From Physella acuta (Eukaryota > Mollusca > Gastropoda > Physidae): a DNA stretch of 64,000 nucleotides. Positions 29,201 to 41,200 of the stretch are shown piece after piece. The stretch spans positions 124,001 through 188,000 of the forward strand of contig NW_026732683.1 in NCBI RefSeq assembly GCF_028476545.1. Direction: 5' to 3'. The position numbers and the translations under genes are program-made. How positions within the stretch are numbered: position 1 is the stretch's first letter; every line of letters begins with the position of its first letter. The notes beneath the pieces are model-generated. The model saw only the letters and a list, made by a program, of their open reading frames with translations. It made no database searches and had not been told where the DNA came from.

Positions 29201-32200
29201 CACCCCACACTACTGACTGTTGCCTTAGGATCCTCCAATTGTCTCCCAGCTGTCGTGATACAGTTGTCTTTGGGTAGGGTTAACATAGAAACAACGTGTA
29301 ACACAGTTGTCTTTGGGTAGCGTTAACATAGAAACAACGTGTAACACAGTTTTTTCCTTTGACTTTCAGACTCGAGCCAAAGAGAAAGAACGAGAGCTAC
29401 AGAGAACATTCGCTGAGAAAGAAAGACAGTTGCAAGAAACACAACTTTCAGTTGCTAAAAAATTGGGTGAAGCTGAGCAGCAGATTACCTCCCTTCACAG
29501 TGGTAAGCCCATGTAGATTGTGGTCCTTCAAAGAGCCTAAATAGTTTTTGTGAAACAGAAGTCAAAATCTCCTTTTAGCCAGTGTATTTGGCTACATTGT
29601 GATTGTAATGTATTGGGCCATCTTTAGAATGTTTTGGTTGCAATAAGGTATTAGCCACCATGCTATTGTACGGTATTTGGCCATCATGTGATTGTAAGGC
29701 ATCAGCCACCATGTGAATGTAAGGTATTTGGCCATCACATGATTGTATGGAATCTGACCATCACATGATTGTAAGATATTTTACAATCACAAGATTTTAA
29801 GGTATTTGACCATTGCATTATTGTAAAATATTTGGCCATCACGTGATTGTATGGAATCTGACCATCAACATGATTGTAAGATATTTTACAATTACAAGAT
29901 TTTAAGGTATTTGACCATTGCATTATTGTAAAATATTTGGCCATCACTTGATTGTAAGGTATTTGGCCATCACTTGATTGTAAGGTATTTGGCCATCACA
30001 TGATTGTACGGTATTTGGCCATCTCGTGATTGTAAGGTATTTGGCCATCACGTGATTGTAAGGTATTTGGCCATCACGTGATTGTGTTTATCCCACACTT
30101 TATTTAAGTACGGTATCAAAGATTGTTTTTGAGAAGGGAGACAATCTATGTACGTTATCAAAGATTGTTTTTGAGAAGGGAGACAATCTATGTACGGTAT
30201 CAAAGATTGTTTTTGAGAAGGGAGACAATCTATGTGCCGATGTCAACAACATCCCCCTGGATGTCATTCAAGTCTATAGGCCTGACACAGGCCCGGCCAT
30301 GACAATTAATATTACTCTAAGGTGCTGGCTGGTGACAAGACAAGAACTAATTTATTTCTTGCTCGTTGGGGGAGGGAGGGGGGATTGCTAAATATGAAAG
30401 TAGTTGAAGAATGTAAGCTACAACTGGATGCTGTTGTAAATTATTCACACATTTTGGTGAAAATGGTTTTGTCTGTTTGCCTGATGGGTTAAAACGGGGT
30501 TTTAAATAAAGATGCGTGCCCTACAGTAGACCTGCAGCAGAGTATACTTGTATACCTAAAACTAGTATCCTAGTCTACCTAAAACTCTGTAAGGGGGTCC
30601 CAAATGGCTCAGGCTTACAGTAACGATACTAGCCATACCATACCCTTACTAGGGCCTGTGGTTTAACATGTACTGTAGATGTGTTTGATGAAAACTAAAC
30701 ACGGTACCAGCGCTTATTTCAGACATGTTTTCTTCTGGAGGGATACTAGTAAATATGTTCTTTCTAAAATTTATTACGTTTGTCATTGCGCCCCCCCCCC
30801 CTCCTGCACTCACACGAAAAGATGCCTGAAAAAAAAACTCTGCATGCTACAGTTACTGTGTGTTTATGTGCTTGGTACCAGCAGTCTTTGTCTTTTATTC
30901 CTCAGCTCTGGAAACTGCCCAGTCGGAATTGTTTGAAATCAAGGCCAAATATGACGAGGCAACATCAGCAAAGTGAGTACCCCCTGGCACCATTCATGCC
31001 TGGTCCCTTGTCTTGGTGCACATAAGTCAAACAGTTGCTTGACCTGGTTGTACTAGTCTTTTGTGTCGTTTGTTGCTGTGTCCCTCGTTGCTGTGTCCCT
31101 CTCTCTTATGTTATGAGTAGGCCTACCTATTTCATTATGTGGCGTGTTGCTGTTTGTATATATGGCATAGACGCTAGGTGTGATGTTCAACCTAGGGTGT
31201 GTTGATATGGAATTACTTATGTAGTATGTATTAAAACGTCCCTTTGTGGAGGAGATAATTAAGAGAACAGATGTCCTAAGCTGCCCTCTATTAGAGGTAA
31301 TTATGAGGACAGCCTTCCTTATATATGTTGTTATGGTAAGGTTTTTTGTTGTTGTTTTTTTGGAGGGGATAGTTCAAAGATCATAGGTCCTCAGTTGTCC
31401 TCTTTAGTAGGACAGCCTCCCTAAGATATGATCTTGTTAAGGTAACCACTTGTTGGCAGTGATGAGGACAAAGTCCTAAGTTGTCCTCTTTAGTAGGACA
31501 GTCTCCCTAAGATATGATCTTGTTAAGGTAACCACTTGTTGGCAGTGATGAGGACAAGGTCCTAAGACGTCACTGAGGTAGCCGGAGGACGTAGGACAAG
31601 GTGTTCTATTATGGGGGGGGGGGGGGGGACGGACGTAGGACAAGGTGTTCTATTATGGAGGTAGCGGGCCGTTCTCTTGGAGAGGTGACAGGTGGGAGGT
31701 ATCGAGAGGTGAAAAGTGACAGGGGCCACAAATCACCCCCAGATTTACACGGACAGACTAATGAATGCTCTCCCCGCATCCACTCAACCACAAAACGAGA
31801 CAATTGCATTACCCCTGCCGTTTATTTATTGAAATTACCATAAATTATATGTAACTTTTTTTTTTAAAGTGTCACATGATATGGTAGTGTCCTAAATAGG
31901 GGGGAGAAATTCTTTCACGCCCCCCCCCCCTTCCCCCCTCCCCCGGGCCGTTCTCGTGTGACGTTAAAAACATTTTAATCTCGGTAAAACACAAGTCAGC
32001 ACAAGTGATCTACCTGCTGACAAGCCACCTCGTGCTGTTAGCTCCCATGGCTCTTGCTGGACATGGACACGTTCTCCACTGTCAACCTTCGCTAGAAATA
32101 AACGGGTTGGGCGATACCGGTTACCGCTCGCAGAGATGTTTTCGATACCGATTATCGCGCATACGAAAGGTATAATTATATTAACGGAAAAGGGGAGTAA

Positions 32201-35200
32201 AATACGAAACCTAAGTCTATTACGATATCGACTATCACAAACATCCGCCATTTTAGTTGATATTCGTCACATGTATGAGCTGACGTCACAGTTCGTCTGC
32301 CGTGAAATAACTCAAAGCTTCAACATCCTGCAATGCCCAAACTCGGTGACACGGGTCGCCCATCAAACCACTCGACCAATCCTTTGTTGAACTATATCAC
32401 GTGATCCGCTGTAACGTCACACGTTTCGGAGTCTGCTTCTAAATATGTCACTGAAAGGTTAAGGCCGCGTTTACCCCAGCAGTTAATTTGCAATAACCAA
32501 TCATTACAAGATATCGCCGACAATAATGGCGGGATAATTAACTCGATGATTGAATCCAATTTGCGCTGGATCGCGCCATCGTTGCCGGGCGCGCACACGG
32601 GCAGCTATTGCCGTGATGTCGTTTGTTGAACACGATTGGATTGCCGGTACCGATCGGCTCCGGCTGGCCGGTACTAGGGTAACGGTGGTTAACCAGCTCT
32701 ATTCCGGCGTCTTGGTGTCTAGCCGGCCGGCTTCAGACCCGACATGCCGGAGCGCCTACTCTGCCATCCGGTCCGCCTTCTGATCCGACTTGCCGGGCCG
32801 CCCTCTCTTCCATCTTGCCGGGGCGCCCTCTCTTCCATCTTGCCGGGGCGCCCTCTCGTCCATCTTGTCGGGGCGCCCTCTCGTCCATCTTACCGGGGCG
32901 CCCTCTCTTCCATCTTGCCGGGGCGCCCTCTCGTCCATCTTACCGGGGCGCCCTCTCTTCCATCTTGCCGGGGCGCCCTCTCTTCCATCTTGCCGGGGCG
33001 CCCTTTCGTCCATCTTGCCGGGGCGCCCTTACGTCCGTAAGGCCGCCTTCACATCCGCACAGCCTACCACATAACTCTAATGTTCTAACAACGTAATGTC
33101 CTCCAACAACTTTTTTTTTTAAAATGTTGATGTTTTGTCAGAATTAATACCCCCCCCCCCCCCACCACCACCACCCCATTCTCCATTCGCATAGTATGGT
33201 AGATAAAACCCCAGGAATATATTTGCTGAATTTCAACAGGTATCGAGGAAAACATTACCTTTCTTTCCCCCGTCTTACCTCCATCTTAATTACTTAAATT
33301 AATCACAGAGAAGCTTAGCTGAGATTTTCTTCTTCCCCCCCCCCCTCCCCCTTTCCAATCCCCCCTCCCACTTTTTTTGTCTCTCCTTGGGCACCGCTGT
33401 AAGCCCGCTGGTACAAATATATGCATCTTGTCAACTTTCTCTCAGCGGGCCATTAACTTTCTTCTCCCTGTGTCTCCTTGGAAGATAATCAAATCCCTTA
33501 CATATGTAACCAGCACCCCTTACCTCCCCATCCCCCATCTCCTCTCCCTCCCTCCCTCCCCCTAGCAGTGTTGATTAATTACAGTGACATTGGCATGACT
33601 GGTGGTGATTATAAATAGATCTGAAGGGAGACAATGAGTAGTGTTCACATGTCACTCCGCCCAAATCAAGCCATCATTCCTCCATAATTCCCTCCCCTCT
33701 TGCACCTAGAGCTCACAACACGCCACAGTGCGGGGCTTGTTTTTCTCTTTCCCCGGGTTATCCCGGGACCGTCCACTTATCCCCCCTTGTCCACCACCAA
33801 CTTTATTGTCTTCCAACCCTCGGCTTCATTTGGTATTCTTGTCACAGTCTGCCCTGGCTAGCTAAGAAATTATCAATCAACATAAATCAACATTAATTAT
33901 TCCCCACATCCCCCCCCCCCCTCACTTCTTTACCTGTGTGGCTCAAATTGTTATACCTGTGGAATTGTTCAAAGTCAGTGAAATATTGATATCAATCTCC
34001 ATCCCTGACATATCAAAATTGTAACGTTTTACTTGAGTAGACTTAACTTACAAAGATGTGTAAGAATTGGGTGACTTTTTAATAATCTTTCAAATTTTTA
34101 AAAAGATTGCATATGTTTTACAATTTTAATAATTGATTTACAAAATAATGTATTCATTTTTGTTGCAAAGAAACAATAATAAGAAAACAATAAATAAAAA
34201 TGTGGTTGTTTTTTTTTTCTAGAAAATTGACATTGTAATATAACACTGGCAATTTTCATGCAGCAGAACTTTTTGCCTAGTAAATGTTTCCTTGTATTAC
34301 GTTTATAAATGTATGTCATAAGACTGTCATTTGTACCTTGAATGACCATACTAAATGTCATGTCACCTCACTTGTCATGTTTCCTCTGTCACCTTTACTA
34401 AATGTCATCTTTTACTTAATATCATCTGTTCCTTGTAACACCTTACTAGATGTCATCTGTTACTTTAACATTACCTTACTAGAGTACATTTGTTTCCTAC
34501 ATCATGTAATTAGATGACATGTAAGGTAACACTGTTACCAGATGACATGTCATGGTATCACATGACCTGATGCCATCTGTGGTTTTCTTGTGTTGAAGTT
34601 TGTCATTCCTTGATGTCATGGCATAAAAAAAAAAAGATCTCCTGAGTGGCAGTGATTGTATGAATCTGATGGATTGAATGTCCACAGAATGCTCCATTGT
34701 CTGGTCTGCTCCATGTTGTAGGGAGATGAAAGCACCATTAAAAGAGCATTATTTATTCATATTTGTCAATCCCACTCTTTCTCCCAGGTCTGATGAGATG
34801 GAGATGGTAATGGCTGATCTGGATAGGGCTAATGAGGTTAGTAGGTCAGAAGATTAATTTCCACAGTGTTTCCTAATAGATTTCCCTCCTGGTGTATCCC
34901 AGCTCCATTCTTGGGTAGATTTAAAGATTTTTGTCTTGAATAATGTAGGTGGTTGGTGGGAAGCGGTGTGCATACGTGAGAACCTGTTGGTATTGAGGTG
35001 TTGAACTGTTTTTTGTTGTTGCAGAGAGCTGCTAATGCAGAGAGACAAGCTGAGCGCTTAAAGCAGCAGCTTGCCCAGATAGAAAGCTACAGCCAGCACG
35101 CGGAGCTGGTCAGGTCACAGCACAGCTCCGACCCCGACCAGGCCATGGACAGCTTCAAGAGGTCGTCACAGGAGGTGGAGCTGGCTGCCAAGGAGAAGGA

Positions 35201-38200
35201 AGTAAGTCAGGCGCTCTGCGGGTCAGACGCTGTGAGGGTCAGGCGCTGTGAGGGTCAGGCGCTCTGTGGGTCAGGCGCTGTGAGGGTCAGACGGTCACTG
35301 GCTGCTCTTGTGTGGCACTCGGTGGCTGCTCTTCAAATGTAGTGCTACAATCATGGGCTTATCTAGTGCTGTACCCCTGGGCCTATCTAGTGCTATACCC
35401 CTGGGCCTATCTAGTGGTATACCCCTGGGCTTATCTAGTGTTACAATCATGGGCTTATCTAGTGCTACAATCATGGGCCTATCTAGTGCTACAATCATCG
35501 GCCTATCTAGTGCTACCATCATGGGCTTATCTAGTGCTACAATCATGGGCTTATCTAGTGCTATACCCCTGGGCTTATCTATTGTTACAATCAAGGGCTT
35601 ATTTAGTGTTACACTCTTGGAATGGTTTATGTGATGCTATAGTCACTGTAGTCTAGTACTACAATCATGGGCTAATCTAGTGCTATACCCATGGGCTTAT
35701 CTAGTGCTATACCCATGGGCTTATCTAGTGCTATACCCATGGGCTTATCTAGTGCTATACCCATGGGCTTATCTAGTGCTATACCCATGGGCTTATCTAG
35801 TGCTACAATCATGGGCTTATGTAGTGCTATACCCATGGGCTTATCTAGTGCTATACCCATGGGCTTATCTAGTGCTATACCCATGGGCTAATCTAGTGCT
35901 ATACCCATAGGCTTATCTAGTGCTATACCCATGGGCTAATCTAGTGCTATACCCATAGGCTTATCTAGTGCTATACCCATGGGCTTATCTAGTGCTATAC
36001 CCATGGGCTTATCTAGTGCTATACCCATAGGCTTATCTAGTGCTATACCCATGGGCTTATCTAGTGCTATACCCATGGGCTTATCTAGTGCTTGAATCAT
36101 GGACTAGCACTGCAATTATTGATCCATTAAGCAGTGATCCTCCAATTAATGGGCGTGTCTAGTGTTATACTTTAGGGGCTGGCTAATACTAAAATGATTG
36201 ACATCCTTACTTACAATTATAGGCTTGCCATAATATTTAGTCACTGGCTCGTGTAGGTTTAATTTAAGTTGAGTTATTTTTAGATGTTACGTGTGGGCAT
36301 TGCAGTAAAAGCTCAATGTAATTAGGTCTGTGTGTTTATCCTGTGATTGTTTTAATTGATTAACTCATGGGTTTATTCATTAGATGTAGAAATGATAAAA
36401 CAATAGATCGTTGTAGCTTTGAATGAATGAACACTGATTAGTTGCTTCTCTCAGCATCTTTGAAAATATTTACTTTAGGTGAGACTGGAGGCTCTCCTTA
36501 TTTTTTCTTCCAATTTCAATCAGTTAGCTAATGAAGTGTCATAGATTGGTTCAAGAAGTCGTGAATGATTAATGAAGCTATTAACGAACAAATCAATATG
36601 TTGAAATTAATAGCTTTGCTGCCTTGGATGAGGTGGATGGTGCTTCTAAAGTTTGACGTGGAAAAAAATAATGTTTTAGTGGATTTCATAGCGTGATTTT
36701 CCTGTCAGCGATTGGTTTCCAATATTGCATTTCCCAGCCCAGCTGTGACTTAAGGGATCTATGGCTTTTGTTATTGATTACTTTTATTGATCTGCAACAC
36801 ATTATTGGTTGTATCTGTAGGTTTGTTTTCCTTTTTTGTGGGGTCAGGGTGAGCTTGTATGTTGCTCAATACTGTGTGAGTCAGAGAGGATTAGTGTTCT
36901 CTGTTGTATAGGTCTATTTTGTAGTAGATGAGTTGTCAACTTGGATCATTGTTCTATTGTTTCATATTTGTGAGATGATGATGAAGATCTTCATTCTCTT
37001 GATGTATTTTTGTGAGATTCAAAGAAGACCGTTGTTCTCTAGATGTACTTGCATGCGTGTGTGTAGGTGTGTGTGTGTGTGAGAAGTATGTACTGTAGTT
37101 CTGTAAATGTACCTGTGTGTATGTGCGCAATGTCATGTAGTTCTATAGATATACCTGCATGTATGTGTGTGTGTGTTATGTGTGATGTTATGTGGTTCTA
37201 TAGATATTACTGTGTGTGTTATGTGTGATGTTATGTGGTTATGTATCTGTGTCCACAGATTGCACAGCTGGTGGAGGATGTCCAGAGACTGCAGGCCTCT
37301 CTCAACAAACTCAGGGAGTCAACGTCAGCCCAGGTCAGTCTTACTCACACACACACAACACTCATCAAACTTGGGTAGTCAACATCAGCCCAAGTCAGTC
37401 TTCTGTCTTACATACAAACACACACACACCACACCTCACTTACACACACGACACCTCACACATACACACACACCACACCTCATACACCACACACACACCA
37501 CACTCAACAAACTCAGGGAGTCAACATCAGCCCAGGTCAGTCTTCTGTCTTACGCATCCACACCTCACAATACACACACACACACCACACCTCACACATA
37601 CACACACACACCACACACAACAAACTCAACAATCCTGTTGTCTGACATACTGAAACTGTGTGTCCATTGTTTGCTGTTGAAGACTGAATCAGCCTTGTAC
37701 TTCTGTACTATGTATAGTGCACTAGATTGAAAGTCAACACATGTTTACATTGTTCTGTACAATGTGTAATGGCCTAGTACTTTACTGAAAGTCAAATTTT
37801 ATTTGCAGGTGGCTCGACTAGAGGAGGAGCTTACAACAAAAAATCTGGCATTCCGTGCTCTGGAGGAGAAACTGAGGACACAGGAGGATTACGAGGAGGT
37901 CAAGCGTGAGCTGAGGTATGGTCACTCAGTGGCTGCGAGGGAGGGGGTTACAGAGATATAATATTTGTTATTACCCTCACTGTATGTCATGATTTACGTC
38001 ATGAGTGGAAGCCTCCCGTATACATTTATATAGAGAAAAGTGATGGAGACGTTTTATACAGAAAAGTGTACCTGTGGTTGCTGAATGTGTCTATACAGGG
38101 CCATAACTATAAAAATATTGTCCCTTGATTTCACTGTTAGTTTAGCAATCATATAGTCTAATATTGAAACAATATTTTTTCAGGGTACTGAAGTCTATAG

Positions 38201-41200
38201 AATTTGCCAACGCCTACTCATCTGATGGGGTTCCAGAAGAGAGCAAATCTCTGGAAGTCTTGCTGCTGGAGAAAAACAAAAGCTTACAGACAGAGAACAC
38301 ACACCTGAAGGTGGTCAACTCTGGCCTGACAGGTAAGTCTGGAACCTTTCAGTGTCGTCTGTCTGCTGTTGTCACTGTCATGTGCTCAATGAAGGCTCTA
38401 CGTAGTGCTGGGTAGGAAAGTTTTTTAGGCGACATACACAAAACAAGGAAATCAGGTTCGTTTTAAGAAACATTGAAACAAATATCCTTGGCTAGGAAAG
38501 GCAATATCCTTACACCTGTTCACATTATCATCCTTTTCATCGCTGCCTCCTCATTCATCACGGGTGTTGTTGAGATCCATTTATCATTGAATTTTTCAAC
38601 TATAGTCTTATTGATATGATTATTTACTTAAGTTGTTGTTTCCTTTTGACTTTTCTCGATGTTTGTTAACCATTGCCTTGATTTTTGTATTATCTATTTC
38701 ATACTTTGAACATTAATAGGTTCATTTTTATGAATTGTTTTTTTTTTATAAAAGATTGTGTAAAATATTTTTTTTGGGATAAGATTTGACTGTAAAATAA
38801 TTGATCACAAAATATTATTAATTTTATTTCATATTAATTTTGTTAATTTATGTCTCAATGATTTCCTATAATGTGGTGTTTAAAAAAATACGATGGTTAG
38901 GGTTTTTTTTTTTTTGGTGGTGTGAAGGGTGTAGTGGATGTTGAATGCCCCAGTAAAGGTGTAAAACGTCCATGAGTGAAGAACTAGCTAGGGGCCAGTT
39001 GGGCTGGGCAGTGTGCTGCATGCTACGGCGCACTGACCCCCCTCAGAATTGCTGTGTTGTTTCTATATTTTGGCTTTAACTCAATGTTATGTGTTTTGTA
39101 TTTTTCTGCCGGCTGGTGAGAGCTGTAATTTCTGCATGAAAACTATCTTTCATATTCAAGTTATTTTCTCTTGTAAACAAAATAAATTTGTCAAAGACTA
39201 TTTTGTATCAAATAATATATAACTTGACTGAGGCTAAGTGAAAGCTAGTAAATTGTGAGTGTTATGATCCCATAGAGTCAGGCTCTATCATGAACGTTTT
39301 ACACCTTTTCTTGTTGCAGACAACACAACCACCCTACACCTCCCAACTACCACAACCAGCACCACCAAAAAGTATGAACGGTCTTCATCAATGATGTCTT
39401 CATCATCTTCATCCCAATCATCATTGCTACCGACAACAACCTCAGCAGCCGCCTCGCCCCCAACCAACCTGACCCTGGCTGTGTCGCCCACAAACTTGAG
39501 CAGATCCTCCCACATCGGACCATCCGACATGACGCCAGGCAGATCAGCCATGTCTGGTATGAGCCTACACGGCAGCTGTACCCCGCCGGTCGTCAGCGCA
39601 GCCACCATCAAACAGGAGGCTCCGTCACCTGCGTCTTCAACCCCCCGCGCCACACCCCAGCACGCTGCCTCCACCCCTGAGGCCTACGCCAGCATGTCAG
39701 GAGCTGACTCTGTCATGAACATGTACAGAATGCCCAGCACGCCCTCATCTGGTCGGCATTCACCCACAACAAACTGTAAACTGTCGCCTGATATCCCAAC
39801 GCCATCGCAGACCCCCCATACCAACAGCATACCGCCTCAGTCGCCCATCGCCCTCCACTCGCACATTGACCCTCGGCATTTCGCACCCCCCATGTCACCA
39901 TTCTATGGGTTCCCCGGCAGCCCCTTCCACCCGGCATTTCTACCACTCAACATGGTCAAATCCGAGGTGAACACATCATCCGGGGGGCTTGACACTGGAT
40001 ATGTAGCTAAAACTGTTAGAGAACTGCTTAGCATTCACAATATAGGGCAGCGACTTTTTGCTAAACATGTCCTTGGCTTGAGCCAAGGAACAGTCAGTGA
40101 ACTACTCTCTAAGCCAAAGTCTTGGGACAAGCTGACAGAGAAGGGGAGAGAGTCCTACAGGAAGATGCACGCCTGGGCAACAGATGAGGCCAATATCATG
40201 GCGTTAAAAGCTATTTCACCAAAGAAAGGTAAATACAACTTTTTTTTTCTTCTAAATTTAAAAATATTTTTACAATTTTTTATTTTTTGTTTACATGACT
40301 TACTCTAATGAAGTTAAAACAAATTATTTTAGTAACTTTGCTAACTTATTTTGCATGCAATTTCCTAATTAAGCATAACTAAAAAAAACTATTTATTCAA
40401 GTTATATTAAACTGACCAAAAAAAAAGATGAAAGACTGGGTCAAGAAATTTCTGCCAATAATCATGTATTTTACCCACATTTCTCTCCACTAATGTTTTC
40501 CCCAATTATTTTTTTAAGCTCTTCATGTGACAAAGCTCTCCCCACATTCATTTTTTAAAGGTACCCAACCTCTGACCCCAAATAACTCCTACAAGGAAAA
40601 AGAAGACTCAGTTACAGAAGAACGTATTGCCAATATTCTCAACGAGGCTCAGGTAGCCATGCATATGAAGAAAAGTCTTGAACAGGTACTTACTACATAC
40701 TTGCTGCACATACTGTTATAAATATGCTCAGTATAAATATATTAGTTATTGCCTGCAGTATATAGCTTTCCCAGAACCAAACTGTTCATAAGAGTTTAAA
40801 TTTGTGTTTTCCTTAATATCTCTATATTATCGGTAAAAAGATGAATAGTTGTATAATAACAGTATGGGATTAATTCTGCCATGCTTTTTTTATCATAATG
40901 CTTTGATGAATTTAAGTGTATAAATCTAAAAAAATTAAAAATTGAGCTATATCTGTCTGGTTCTGGGGAAGTGATATGTTAACTTAAACTAAATGCTTGT
41001 CAGATTTAATATAAAAGAATCATGGGTAGATGAATGATGTTAAAAAATTCAGACAGAATCAATATGTTTTGTAGGGTTTTACTGCAATTGATACTGTGGG
41101 GTTAGGATTAAGTTCACGGAGTATTGATATTAGCTAAAATAAATACTTGTATTACATACTTTTTAATTAGTACTTTTTAATTATCTTTTAATTAGCTTAG

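Larger units (their letters stand above)
17238..29369 (+). other. CUX1: Intron A-B (12.1 kb)
   Basis: Holds a pyrimidine-rich stretch (17250-17545), several minisatellites listed separately, a CpG-rich possible promoter (about 21860-22368) and a cluster of ATCRAT sites (27852-27974). No shared CUX/CASP exon was found between A and B, and the protein alignment is continuous across the junction. Confidence 0.7.
29503..30905 (+). other. CUX1: Intron B-C
   Basis: 1.4 kb, mostly tandem repeats (29640-30085 and 30107-30237), then a T-rich stretch leading to the exon C acceptor. No further exon seen. Confidence 0.8.
30973..34787 (+). other. CUX1: Intron C-D
   Basis: 3.8 kb with an 84-bp duplication (31385-31560), a 27-bp duplication around poly-G (31594-31660), a CpG-richer island (about 32000-32760), a 25-bp GC-rich minisatellite (32797-33032) and pyrimidine-rich stretches. 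34280-34620 has loosely repeated words with gtcat. No exon seen. Confidence 0.8.

Noticed and set aside
28825-29304. 159-residue minus-strand frame
   Set aside because: His/Thr/Pro-rich antisense of a TG-rich stretch; no domain, no splice signals, poly-G runs inside.
35295-35910. Open frames on both strands (KPMIVALD and PWAYLVLY repeats)
   Set aside because: A 24-bp repeat is open in every frame free of stops; not a gene.
39288-39674. 128-residue open frame on the minus strand
   Set aside because: Antisense shadow of exon I; its Val/Asp-rich content mirrors the Ser/Thr codons of the plus strand.
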